Positions 1-6,580 of a stretch of 7,486 nucleotides of DNA are shown in pieces. Source of the DNA: an uncultured Collinsella sp. (GTDB lineage: Bacteria > Actinomycetota > Coriobacteriia > Coriobacteriales > Coriobacteriaceae); assembly GCA_902465425.1 (NCBI GenBank), contig CABQNA010000065.1, forward strand, positions 1-7,486. Reading direction: 5' to 3'. The notes under the pieces are model-generated. The model saw only the letters and a list, made by a program, of their open reading frames with translations, ran no database searches and was not told where the DNA came from. The translations under genes were made by a program, and so were the position numbers. Numbering within the stretch: position 1 is the first letter of the stretch; every line of letters starts with the position of its first letter.

Positions 1-1966
1 CGACTTGGTCGTCGATGCCCCGCGCCCCGTGCCGCTGAGCTACGACTACGTGACGACCTCGCTCGAGGGCACGGTCGAGCTCGCCATGCGCCGTGGAGAG
101 GCCCCGCTCTATATCGTGCACTTTAGCCAGGACGCCGCCCTTGCGACGGCGCAATCCCTCGCCAACTTTGGCATTGCCAGCAAGGAGCAGCGCGAGGCCA
201 TCAAGGAGGCGGCCAAGGGCACGAGCTTCTCGACGGCTTTTGGCAAGATTCTCAAGCGCCTGCTCGGATGTGGCGTCGGCGTGCACCACGCCGGTATGCT
301 GCCGCGCTATCGTCTGCTGGTCGAGCGCTTGGCGCAGCAGGGCCTACTGCCCGTCATTTGCGGCACCGACACGCTCGGCGTTGGCATCAACGTACCCATC
401 CATACCGTGGTGCTCACCGCGCTCACCAAGTTCGATGGCTACAAGATGCGTCGTCTGCGCGCCCGCGAGTTCCATCAGATTGCCGGTCGCGCCGGCCGCT
501 CGGGCTTCGATACCGAGGGCATGGTCATCGCCGAGGCCCCGGAGCACGAGATCGAGAACGCCAAGCTCATGGCCAAGGCGGGCGACGACCCCAAGAAGCT
601 CCGCAAGATTAAAAAGAAGAAGGCCCCCGAGGGCTTTGTCACCTGGAACAAGCAGACCTTTGAGCGCCTGATCGAGACGCAGCCCGAAACGCTCAAGCCG
701 CACCTGCGCATCACGCACTCCATGGTGATTAGCGTGGTCGAGCAGGGCGGCGACGCCCGTGCCCGCGTACACGACCTCATCGAGACGAGCCTACAGACCC
801 CCGAGGAAAAGGCCAAGCTCGAGGTTCGCGCCGACGAAATCTTCGCCACGCTCATCGATTCCGGCGTCGTCGTTCGCACCGAGGTGCCGCCCGCACCCGA
901 CGCCCCGACTGACGCCGCACCAGACATCGACTATGCACTGACGGTCGATCTGCCCGAGGACTTTGCGCTCGATCAGCCGCTCTCGCCGTTTTTGCTTGCC
1001 GCGCTGGAGCTGCTTGATGCCGAGAGCGAGGCCTATACCATGGATCTAATCTCAATGGTCGAGGCAACACTCGAGGATCCCAAGCAGGTGCTGCGCGCAC
1101 AGGAGCGCGCAGCACGCGATCGCGCCATGGCCGAGATGAAGGCTGACGGCGTCGACTATGAGGAGCGTCTGGAACGCATCCAAGACGTCACGTACGAAAA
1201 GCCGCTCGAGGATTTGCTCGACGCCGCCTTTGACAAGTACTGCCAGGAAGTGCCCTGGGCAAACGACTACCAGCTCTCTCCCAAGAGCGTTCTGCGCGAT
1301 ATGCTGGAAAGCGCGAGCGATTTTAAGGGCTACATTCAAAAGCTCGGCATCGCCCGTTCCGAGGGCATTTTGCTGCGCTACCTGGCAGAGGCCTACCGTT
1401 CTCTCGACCGCACCGTACCCATCGAGAAGCGCGACGAGCGCCTGCGCGACATTATCTCGTGGCTGGGCTTTGTGGTGCGCTCGGTGGACTCGAGCCTGGT
1501 GGACGAGTGGGAGAACGCCGGCAACCCGGCAGCCCTCGACGCCGCGCCGCCGCAGGGCATCGACGAGGTCGTGGCGGACCGCCGCGGCTGCACGCTGTTG
1601 GTGCGCAATGCGCTCTTCCGCCGCGTGACCCTTGCCGCCCGCGAGCACGTTCGCGACCTGGGCGAGCTCGACGACGACTGGGGCATGAGCGAGATCCGCT
1701 GGCAAAAGGCGCTCGATGCCTACCACGAACAGCACGAGGAAATCCTCACCGACGGAGATGCCCGCAGCGCCGCGATGTTTTCCATCGATGAGTCCGAGGA
1801 GAAGACCGCGCACGTATGGCACGTGCACCAGATCTTTGCCGACGAGGACGGCGACCACGACTTTGGCATCATGGGCGATGTCGATCTGGACGCCACGCAA
1901 GACGGTGGCGAGGTCATCTTCAAAAACTACCGCGTCGGCTTTATCGAGGACCTGCTAGAGGACTAG
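1..1966 (+). CDS. Ski2-like DExH-box helicase with DUF3516-type C-terminus (5' partial)
   Basis: This is an ATP-dependent RNA or DNA helicase of superfamily 2, closest in style to the Ski2/Mtr4 group; the cytoplasmic substrate is unknown. The frame is open to the left edge (the codon before the TTG at 5 is GAC), so the start and the RecA1 domain with motifs I-III lie outside the window. Counting from the codon at 5, the RecA2 domain shows YIVHFSQ (36-42), the HHAG motif (94-97), motif V TDTLGVGINVP (121-131) and motif VI QIAGRAGR (158-165). A lysine-rich stretch follows (about 197-206). The remaining ~440 residues, mainly helical and acidic, include SPFLLAALELLD (327-338) and a WLGFVVRSVDSSLVDEWE-like block (486-503) that I associate with the DUF3516 region of actinobacterial helicases. 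The gene ends in TAG just before a strong terminator and converges on the DUF2130 gene. Helicase identity is certain; the cellular role is not. Confidence 0.93.
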   Translation, partial: DLVVDAPRPVPLSYDYVTTSLEGTVELAMRRGEAPLYIVHFSQDAALATAQSLANFGIASKEQREAIKEAAKGTSFSTAFGKILKRLLGCGVGVHHAGMLPRYRLLVERLAQQGLLPVICGTDTLGVGINVPIHTVVLTALTKFDGYKMRRLRAREFHQIAGRAGRSGFDTEGMVIAEAPEHEIENAKLMAKAGDDPKKLRKIKKKKAPEGFVTWNKQTFERLIETQPETLKPHLRITHSMVISVVEQGGDARARVHDLIETSLQTPEEKAKLEVRADEIFATLIDSGVVVRTEVPPAPDAPTDAAPDIDYALTVDLPEDFALDQPLSPFLLAALELLDAESEAYTMDLISMVEATLEDPKQVLRAQERAARDRAMAEMKADGVDYEERLERIQDVTYEKPLEDLLDAAFDKYCQEVPWANDYQLSPKSVLRDMLESASDFKGYIQKLGIARSEGILLRYLAEAYRSLDRTVPIEKRDERLRDIISWLGFVVRSVDSSLVDEWENAGNPAALDAAPPQGIDEVVADRRGCTLLVRNALFRRVTLAAREHVRDLGELDDDWGMSEIRWQKALDAYHEQHEEILTDGDARSAAMFSIDESEEKTAHVWHVHQIFADEDGDHDFGIMGDVDLDATQDGGEVIFKNYRVGFIEDLLED

Positions 1967-1986
1967 CCGAACATACTGGAACGAAA

Positions 1987-2023
1987 CGGGGCCGTTGGCA
2001 ATATCGCCAGCGGCCCCGCTTTT
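1987..2023. terminator. Bidirectional intrinsic terminator between convergent genes
   Basis: A 13-bp stem pairs 1987-1999 (CGGGGCCGTTGGC) with 2006-2018 (GCCAGCGGCCCCG), with one G-T wobble (1995/2010) and a six-base loop AATATC. On the plus strand it is followed by C then TTTT (2020-2023), which suits termination of the helicase gene ending at 1966. On the minus strand the same stem is followed by TTTCGTT, so it can also serve the DUF2130 gene ending at 2041. It occupies most of the 74-bp gap between the two stop codons. Confidence 0.88.
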
Positions 2024-2040
2024 GCACTATACGCTATGCC

Positions 2041-3798
2041 CTACTCGGTATCCTCGACCTCATACGAATCCGCCTCGGCCGGCTCATCGTTTGTCTCTGT
2101 CGCAGCCCCGCGCGCCTCGTCAAACGCCGCCTTCATGGTCTTGTTGCCCCACGTGAGCTTGCGAATGGTAAGATCGTCGGCTTTCTTGTTGGCTAGGCGC
2201 AGGTTGTTCTCGGAGGACAGCAACGCCTCCTTGGTTTTCTGCAGATGGCTAATCGTCTTGTCGATTTCATCGATCGCCGTTTGGAACTTGCGGCTCGCGA
2301 TCTCGTAGTTGCGACCGAAATCATTCTTGAACTTTTCCATCTTGGCTTCGAAGTTCGTGACGTCGATATTCTGCTGTTTGTACTCCGCTAGCTCCTGCTT
2401 ATAACGCAGCGAACCCATGGCGGCGTTGCGAAGAAGCGTGATCATGGGAATGAAAAACTGCGGACGAATCACGTACATCTTCTCGTAGCGATAGCTCACG
2501 TCCACTATCCCTGCGTTGTAAAGCTCGCTCTCGGGCTCGAGCAGCGTGCAGAGCACCGCGTACTCACAGCCCTTTTGGCGGCGATCGTGATCGAGTTTCT
2601 TAAAGAAGTCCTCGTTTTTGTGCTTGGTCGCGGTCTCGTCGTTCTCGTTTTTCATCTCGAACATAATCGAAATGACCTCGTTGCCGCTTGCGTCGCACTC
2701 GCGGAAGATAAAGTCGCCCTTGGTGCCCTCGGATGCATCGTTATCCTTCTCGAAGTACGCGTTAGGAAATGCCGTCATGCGCAGACGGTTAAACTCGGTC
2801 TCGCAGTGCTGCTCGAGCGACTCGCCCACCATCTTGGTGGACAGACGGACCTTCATGTCCTTAAGGCGCTCGATCTCTTCATCCTTGTAGCGAATCAGTT
2901 CATCGCTCGCGCGCTTGGCCTGCGCAAGCTCGAGCTCGTGTGCCGCCTTGGCCTGTTCCTCGCGAGAATCGCGCACCGCCAGCTCGCTCGTCAGTTTGGC
3001 ACGCGCCTCATCGCGCTCTCGCTCCGCCGCGGCGACCGCCTTCGACAGCTCCATTTTTGCAGAAAGTTCTTGCTCGCGAAGCTGTGCACGAAGGCCCTCG
3101 GCCTCGCGCTCGGACTGAGTCTTAGCATTCGAGAACTTCTCGCGCACTTCTGTCTGGTAATCGGAAAGCTTACGATTCGCTTCATTTTGCGCAGCCTCGA
3201 GTTTACGCTGCGCCTCGGCCGCAGCAGTTGCGAGTGCCATTTCTTGAGCCTTATCTGCGGCGGCAAGCTTTGCCTGCAACTCCGCAATCTGAGCATCGCG
3301 CACAGCGAGGTCATTTTGAGTCGCATTGCGCACCACGGCTTCGGCAAGCTTTGCTTCGTCATCTTTGCGCCCAAGCTGCGCACGCAGGCTATCAATCTCA
3401 CGCTGGAGTTCGGCATTCTCCTTTTGAGCGTCAGCTCGTGCCTCAACCGCCGCACGCTGGCTTGCACTCTCGCGCTCTGCGGCAGCACCCTCGAGCTTGA
3501 CACGCAACTCGGCAAGTTCGGCATCGCGCTTGGCAACCTCTTGTGCCAGCTCCTGAGCCGCAGCGTTTTTCTGCTCGGCAAGTTGAGCGCTACGCTGAGA
3601 CTCCACCTCCTGCAGGGCGGCCGTCGAACGCGAGCGCTCAAGCTCCAGCGCCTGCTCGCCCTCGCGCTGGACTGCCTTCACGCGCTCGTCCAGGTCGCGC
3701 GAAAACTCGGCATCGCGCACTTGTTTGACGATATCCGCATAGCCGGACGCATCGACCTTAAAAACTTCGCCGCAATGCGGGCACCTGATCTCGTTCAT
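2041..3798 (-). CDS. DUF2130 protein: CPHC motif, long coiled coil, PD-(D/E)XK-like domain
   Basis: A 585-residue soluble protein of the DUF2130 family, whose function is not established. Residues 1-20 (MNEIRCPHCGEVFKVDASGY) carry a CxxC half zinc-ribbon (C6, C9). Residues ~30-315 form one long, Ala/Glu/Arg-rich coiled coil. From ~320 the conserved domain begins: E326 in VGESLEQHCE, D362 in TKGDFIF, then E381 and K383 in MFEMKNE, a spacing that looks like the E...D...ExK site of PD-(D/E)XK nucleases. A further helical segment (~465-545) and an acidic tail end the protein. I chose the ATG at 3798, not the in-frame ATG at 3858, because GAGGAG lies five bases upstream (3804-3809) and the CPHC motif starts immediately after it; the extra 20 residues look like leader sequence. 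It ends in TAG at 2041 facing the shared terminator. Family assignment is firm; nuclease activity is inference. Confidence 0.9.
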   Translation of the reverse strand: MNEIRCPHCGEVFKVDASGYADIVKQVRDAEFSRDLDERVKAVQREGEQALELERSRSTAALQEVESQRSAQLAEQKNAAAQELAQEVAKRDAELAELRVKLEGAAAERESASQRAAVEARADAQKENAELQREIDSLRAQLGRKDDEAKLAEAVVRNATQNDLAVRDAQIAELQAKLAAADKAQEMALATAAAEAQRKLEAAQNEANRKLSDYQTEVREKFSNAKTQSEREAEGLRAQLREQELSAKMELSKAVAAAERERDEARAKLTSELAVRDSREEQAKAAHELELAQAKRASDELIRYKDEEIERLKDMKVRLSTKMVGESLEQHCETEFNRLRMTAFPNAYFEKDNDASEGTKGDFIFRECDASGNEVISIMFEMKNENDETATKHKNEDFFKKLDHDRRQKGCEYAVLCTLLEPESELYNAGIVDVSYRYEKMYVIRPQFFIPMITLLRNAAMGSLRYKQELAEYKQQNIDVTNFEAKMEKFKNDFGRNYEIASRKFQTAIDEIDKTISHLQKTKEALLSSENNLRLANKKADDLTIRKLTWGNKTMKAAFDEARGAATETNDEPAEADSYEVEDTE

Positions 3799-3803
3799 AG
3801 CAG

Positions 3804-3809
3804 CTCCTC
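3804..3809 (-). promoter_or_regulatory. Shine-Dalgarno GAGGAG of the DUF2130 gene
   Basis: On the minus strand GAGGAG is followed by CTGCT and then the ATG at 3798. This five-base spacing decides the start in favour of 3798; I see no comparable site in front of the longer in-frame ATG at 3858. The same 14 bases, GAGGAGCTGCTATG, precede and include the start of the HIRAN gene. Confidence 0.8.
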
Positions 3810-3856
3810 GATGGACGCAAACTTCAACCGCCTTCACTCTACCGCGCCGCGCGGAC

Positions 3857-3889
3857 AAAAAAGTCGCCGCTACCAGAATGACTACGGCG
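3857..3889 (-). terminator. Possible weak terminator after the metallophosphoesterase gene
   Basis: Read on the minus strand, CGCCG (3889-3885) can pair with CGGCG (3869-3865) across a 15-base loop, followed by AC and a run of six T (3862-3857). The T-run is good but the stem is only five pairs and the loop is large, so this is tentative. It lies 48 bp or more past the metallophosphoesterase stop and before the DUF2130 start, so it would separate the two genes. A TAGAGT hexamer at 3841-3836 could be a -10 box for the DUF2130 gene, but no convincing -35 box accompanies it. Confidence 0.35.
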
Positions 3890-3893
3890 CCAG

Positions 3894-3930
3894 AACCACC
3901 ACAAAGGTGCCTGTACCCTTCGTGGCGGTT
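3894..3930 (-). repeat. Imperfect long palindrome, REP-like or terminator hairpin
   Basis: On the minus strand AACCGCCACGAAGG (3930-3917) pairs with CCTTTGTGGTGGTT (3907-3894), a 14-bp stem with two G-T wobbles and a nine-base loop (GTACAGGCA). Both wobbles become A-C mismatches in the opposite RNA, so the structure favours minus-strand transcription. It begins 7 bp downstream of the metallophosphoesterase stop codon. There is no T-run directly after it, which argues against a simple intrinsic terminator. The centre GGTACAGGCACC resembles GGGGACAGGCACC-type palindromes that I recall as dispersed repeats in several bacteria; that resemblance is from memory and not tested here. Confidence 0.6.
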
Positions 3931-3936
3931 TGCGAG

Positions 3937-4482
3937 CTACAGTCCAAAGAATTTCAGGATCTGGTCTCGGCTTACGGGCTTGTAGTTGTTGGCATCGAGA
4001 CCGACATCGTAGCGATAAATGGGACGCTCGCGATCGCGGTTGCGTGCGTTGGTGCGGTCACCCCTGCTGTGGATATGCCCATGCAGCATAATGGCGCCAC
4101 GTGCCTTGCCGTTCCAGCTGAGCATGGGGTAGTGGCTCATAACCAGACGATGGCCCTTGGCATAGCCGGGAGCAATCTCCAGGTAATCGCGCACGTCTTC
4201 CCAAATCTGCGGTACGTCGGGATCTTCCCAGTCGCCGTCATGGTTACCACGGATGAGCGTCACGTTCTGGCATTCGATACGCTCGCGCAGGCGCACCGCC
4301 TCCGCCAGGGGCAAACGATAGGTAAAGTCACCCAGAATATAGAGGCGGTCATCCGCAGCCACGCACTCATTGATGGCATCGATGACCTTGCGATTCATCT
4401 CCTCGACCGAGCCAAACGGCCGATCCATGTCGTGCAAGATATTCGTATCGCCCAGGTGCAGGTCGGCGGTAAACCACATCAT
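3937..4482 (-). CDS. Calcineurin-like metallophosphoesterase
   Basis: A 181-residue cytoplasmic phosphoesterase of the calcineurin-like superfamily, which uses two metal ions to hydrolyse phosphomonoesters or phosphodiesters; the substrate is unknown. All main blocks are visible in order: FTADLHLG with D7 and H9, ILGDF with D52, RGNHD with N80 and H81, SHYP with H117, and LHGHIHS with H134, H136 and H138. The end, DVGLDANNYKPVS, is typical of small stand-alone family members. The usual LGH-x-N after the first block reads LGDTN here. I start it at the ATG at 4482 instead of the upstream in-frame ATG at 4497, because AGGA at 4494-4491 sits eight bases before 4482, nothing similar precedes 4497, and the fold's first strand (MWFTADLH) then opens the protein. 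The ATG at 4479 is also possible. No signal peptide or membrane segment is seen. It follows the 59-residue gene by about 66 bp. Confidence 0.9.
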   Translation of the reverse strand: MMWFTADLHLGDTNILHDMDRPFGSVEEMNRKVIDAINECVAADDRLYILGDFTYRLPLAEAVRLRERIECQNVTLIRGNHDGDWEDPDVPQIWEDVRDYLEIAPGYAKGHRLVMSHYPMLSWNGKARGAIMLHGHIHSRGDRTNARNRDRERPIYRYDVGLDANNYKPVSRDQILKFFGL

Positions 4483-4490
4483 CGTCTCTG

Positions 4491-4494
4491 TCCT
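4491..4494 (-). promoter_or_regulatory. Ribosome binding site that sets the metallophosphoesterase start
   Basis: On the minus strand the sequence ATGAGGACAGAGACGATG contains an upstream ATG (4497) that overlaps a purine-rich AGGA. The AGGA is eight bases before the ATG at 4482. The region ahead of 4497 (GTTGCGAA) has no recognisable Shine-Dalgarno, so the site supports the shorter, 181-residue product. Confidence 0.55.
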
Positions 4495-4522
4495 CATTTC
4501 GCAACGTGTTCAACTCGTGCTA

Positions 4523-4528
4523 AGTATA
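4523..4528 (-). promoter_or_regulatory. Candidate -10 box upstream of the metallophosphoesterase gene
   Basis: The minus strand reads TATACT here, one base from the TATAAT consensus, in the 66-bp gap after the 59-residue gene. Transcription would start near 4516, leaving a leader of about 34 bases. No good TTGACA-like box is found 16-18 bp upstream (TAACCG is at the 17-bp position), so the promoter is weakly supported and readthrough from the HIRAN side is equally possible. Confidence 0.25.
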
Positions 4529-4548
4529 CAGACGCAGCGATGTGGCGG

Positions 4549-4728
4549 TTATCCAAAGAGCCCGCCGAACAGTCCGCGGCGGCGCTTGTCTTGCTTTTTC
4601 GAAGCGTCACCCTGGGTTTTCTTGTCCTGCCGCTTTTTACGATCCCGCTCCAACTCATCGTCATCGAGTAGCATATCCCACTCAAACGGATCGTCTGTCA
4701 GATCGAGCAGGTCGTCGTCATCAAACAT
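4549..4728 (-). CDS. 59-residue charged small protein ending in GLFGGLFG
   Basis: A small open frame of 59 codons plus TAA that I do not recognise as a named family. It starts MFDDDDLLDLTDDPFEWDML, with an acidic N-terminal third, then has a strongly basic, Lys/Arg/Gln-rich linker (about 28-51, for example KKRQDKK), and ends in the repeat-like GLFGGLFG. No signal peptide, membrane helix or cysteine is visible. Its ATG lies 18 bp after the stop of the HIRAN gene, with AAGGGA about seven bases upstream as a plausible ribosome binding site, so cotranscription with that gene is likely. The clear charge segregation, the tight spacing and the proper start and stop argue that it is real and not a chance frame. 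Glycine-rich Phe tails can be flexible interaction motifs, but no function can be assigned. Confidence 0.72.
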   Translation of the reverse strand: MFDDDDLLDLTDDPFEWDMLLDDDELERDRKKRQDKKTQGDASKKQDKRRRGLFGGLFG

Positions 4729-4746
4729 GGCGGCTTCCCTTACCGA

Positions 4747-5073
4747 CTAGCGAGCATCCACCACATAGAGGCCAACGCGCACCTGATGCCACGGACTGCG
4801 CTCGGGGGCAACCTGTTGTACGCGGGCCTCAAACACATCCTCGTGGCCGTAATACATCATCAAGGACAGCGGGCCGACCTCGTTTCCTGGAACGTAGCCA
4901 AGTTTGGTCTTGCCATAGTAGATCGCAACTGCCTCGGGGTCATGGGGATTATCGCGCTCAGCACACAGTGTCAGTTTATCGCCCGCTTTAAGATCGCCCA
5001 GGACCAAGGCGCCATCAGCATACTGAAATCCTGCAATGTGAAATGACAGAAGAACACGTGAAGGCTCGTACAT
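4747..5073 (-). CDS. Stand-alone HIRAN domain protein
   Basis: A 108-residue protein made almost entirely of a HIRAN domain. The diagnostic segments are FHIAGFQYADG (11-21), LKAGDKLTL (28-36), ERDNPHDPEAVAI (39-51) and KLGYVPGNEVG (57-67), followed by a closing beta segment up to VRVGLYVVDAR. In eukaryotic HLTF/Rad5 proteins the HIRAN domain binds single-stranded 3' DNA ends; stand-alone bacterial members are known but poorly characterised, so a DNA-end or nucleic-acid binding role is inferred. The start at 5073 has GAGGAG five bases upstream (5079-5084). The gene ends in TAG, 18 bp before the 59-residue gene. The 123-bp spacer towards the aldehyde dehydrogenase (5074-5196) contains a 10-bp perfect palindrome ACGGGCCCGT but no convincing terminator or promoter, so transcription could begin there or read through. 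Confidence 0.85.
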   Translation of the reverse strand: MYEPSRVLLSFHIAGFQYADGALVLGDLKAGDKLTLCAERDNPHDPEAVAIYYGKTKLGYVPGNEVGPLSLMMYYGHEDVFEARVQQVAPERSPWHQVRVGLYVVDAR

Positions 5074-5078
5074 AGCAG

Positions 5079-5084
5079 CTCCTC
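5079..5084 (-). promoter_or_regulatory. Shine-Dalgarno GAGGAG of the HIRAN gene
   Basis: On the minus strand GAGGAG, five spacer bases (CTGCT) and the ATG at 5073. It supports the chosen start and is identical, spacer included, to the site of the DUF2130 gene. Confidence 0.8.
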
Positions 5085-5196
5085 TAACAGCCGGATAAAT
5101 CGGCGCTTAACCGTACTGAGAAGCTTACGGGCCCGTGCGGACACAAATTCGCCCCACCCGCGCCTTTTCGACCGTTTGTCGCTACACCATCTGATT

Positions 5197-6570
5197 CTAA
5201 TGCACAAACATGCGCACGAACTTGTGCTTCCAGCTTGCATAAGGGGCATAGCGGAATGGCACGTCCAACCACGTTGCCTTGTTCACGATGCTCTTCTTGT
5301 GGCTAAACGTATCGAAGCTCTCACGTCCATGGTACTGTCCCATACCGCTCGCCCCCATGCCGCCAAAGCCCATATGGCTCGTGGCCAAATGCATAATGGT
5401 GTCGTTAACGCAGCCGCCGCCAAAGGGCACGTAGCGCACAAAGCGCTGCTGAACCGCACGATCCTGACTAAAGATATACAGGGCCAGCGGCGTCGGACGA
5501 TCCGTAATAAACGTCTCGGCCTCGTCTAGGCTCTCAAACGTCAGCACCGGCAAGATGGGGCCGAAAATCTCCTCCTGCATCACGGCGTCCTCAGGCGCCA
5601 CGCCGTCTAGGATCGTCGGCTCAATCTTGAGCGACGACTCGCGCGCCGTTCCTCCCAGCACAACCTTATCGGGGTCGATCAGCCCGCGTACGCGCGCGAA
5701 ATGCTTGGCGTTGACAATATGACCGTAGTCCTCGTTGTCGAGCGGGTGCTCGCCAAACATGCGACGGACCTCCTCCTTGATGAGGCCCAACAGCTCATCG
5801 TGCACGCGCGTATCGACCAGCAGGTAGTCGGGCGCCACGCAGGTCTGTCCCACGTTGAGCCATTTACCAAAGGCGATACGTCGTGCCGCGACCTTCAAGT
5901 TTGCCGTCGCATCCACGATGCAGGGACTCTTTCCGCCCAGCTCAAGCGTCACGGGCGTGAGGTTTTTGCTCGCGCGCTCCATGACGAGTTTGCCGACCGG
6001 AACGCTACCGGTAAAGAAGATCTTGTCCCAGCACTCGTCGAGCAGCGCTTCGTTTTCGGCGCGCCCGCCCTCGACAACCGTCACCAGGCACGGATCAAAT
6101 GCCTCTTCACAGATCTGCTTGAGCACCGCGCTCGATGCCGGAGCATAGGCACTCGGCTTGATGACCACGGTGTTACCCGCAGCGAGCGCGCCGGCGAGCG
6201 GCTCGAGCGTCAGCAAAAACGGGTAGTTCCAGGGTGCCATGATGAGCGTGACGCCATAGGGCACGGCTTGCGTTTTGCACACGCTCACGGCGTTAGCGAG
6301 GTCACACGAACGCAGGCGACTCCATCGAGCCACATGAGCGATCTGATGACGAATCTCGGAAAGCGACGTGCCGATCTCGCACATATACGCCTCGTCATGT
6401 GACTTTCCCAAATCGGTCTTGAGCGCATGGGCAATATCGGCCTCGTGGGCCCGTACCGCATCGCGTAAACTCACGAGCGCACGACGCCGAGCATCGACAT
6501 CAAACGTGGCGTGCGTCTTAAAGTAGGCGCGCTGGTCGCCGATGATGCGCGCAATTTCCTCGGTGTTCAT
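5197..6570 (-). CDS. NAD(P)-dependent aldehyde dehydrogenase, class 3 (ALDH3) type
   Basis: Oxidises an aldehyde to the carboxylate with NAD(P), in the cytoplasm. At 457 residues it has the usual length of bacterial ALDH3-like enzymes, which lack the longer N-terminus of ALDH1/2. Every catalytic and cofactor element is visible: APWNYPF with N115, VIKPS with K138, the Rossmann loop FFTGSVPVGK (185-194), the general base E210 in LELGGKSP, the nucleophile C244 in GQTCVAPDY, and EEIFGPILP with E334. The C-terminal SGMGQYHGRESFDTFSHKKS (408-427) is the typical ALDH3 signature. The gene lies 8 bp after the stop of the iron-containing alcohol dehydrogenase and its Shine-Dalgarno overlaps that stop, so the two are translated from one message. 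The substrate cannot be read from the sequence; medium-chain or aromatic aldehydes are common for the class. The enzyme looks intact. Confidence 0.95.
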   Translation of the reverse strand: MNTEEIARIIGDQRAYFKTHATFDVDARRRALVSLRDAVRAHEADIAHALKTDLGKSHDEAYMCEIGTSLSEIRHQIAHVARWSRLRSCDLANAVSVCKTQAVPYGVTLIMAPWNYPFLLTLEPLAGALAAGNTVVIKPSAYAPASSAVLKQICEEAFDPCLVTVVEGGRAENEALLDECWDKIFFTGSVPVGKLVMERASKNLTPVTLELGGKSPCIVDATANLKVAARRIAFGKWLNVGQTCVAPDYLLVDTRVHDELLGLIKEEVRRMFGEHPLDNEDYGHIVNAKHFARVRGLIDPDKVVLGGTARESSLKIEPTILDGVAPEDAVMQEEIFGPILPVLTFESLDEAETFITDRPTPLALYIFSQDRAVQQRFVRYVPFGGGCVNDTIMHLATSHMGFGGMGASGMGQYHGRESFDTFSHKKSIVNKATWLDVPFRYAPYASWKHKFVRMFVH

Positions 6571-6574
6571 GGAC

Positions 6575-6580
6575 CCTCCT
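6575..6580 (-). promoter_or_regulatory. Shine-Dalgarno AGGAGG overlapping the upstream stop codon
   Basis: The minus strand reads TAGGAGGGTCCATG: the TAG stop of the alcohol dehydrogenase (6581-6579) shares its AG with the perfect AGGAGG, followed by four bases and the ATG at 6570. This fixes the aldehyde dehydrogenase start and suggests translational coupling. Confidence 0.88.

Noticed and set aside
1052..1900. A 282-codon minus-strand frame inside the helicase gene
   Set aside because: The plus-strand frame has conserved helicase C-terminal sequence throughout. The antisense product is Val/Leu/Ala/His-rich with no motif, as expected from the complement of an acidic coding region.
3799..3858. 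A 20-residue N-terminal extension of the DUF2130 protein from the ATG at 3858
   Set aside because: The ATG at 3798 has an ideal Shine-Dalgarno and the family's CPHC motif begins right after it; the extension would also cover the candidate promoter region.
2575..4671. A 698-codon open frame on the plus strand, antisense to the DUF2130, metallophosphoesterase and small-protein genes
   Set aside because: It is a shadow of GC-rich codon use: it is Leu/Arg/Ala-rich with no recognisable domain, runs across three well-supported genes and their spacers, and the minus-strand genes have family motifs and good ribosome binding sites.
5074..5196. A terminator or promoter in the spacer between the aldehyde dehydrogenase and HIRAN genes
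   Set aside because: Only a loopless 10-bp palindrome (ACGGGCCCGT) and very short stems (CGAC/GTCG, CCGTA/TACGG) without T-runs were found, and no hexamer pair with 16-18 bp spacing resembled a sigma-70 promoter.
5701..6402. A 233-codon plus-strand frame inside the aldehyde dehydrogenase gene
   Set aside because: It lies wholly within a gene whose catalytic residues are all intact, and it shows no family resemblance.
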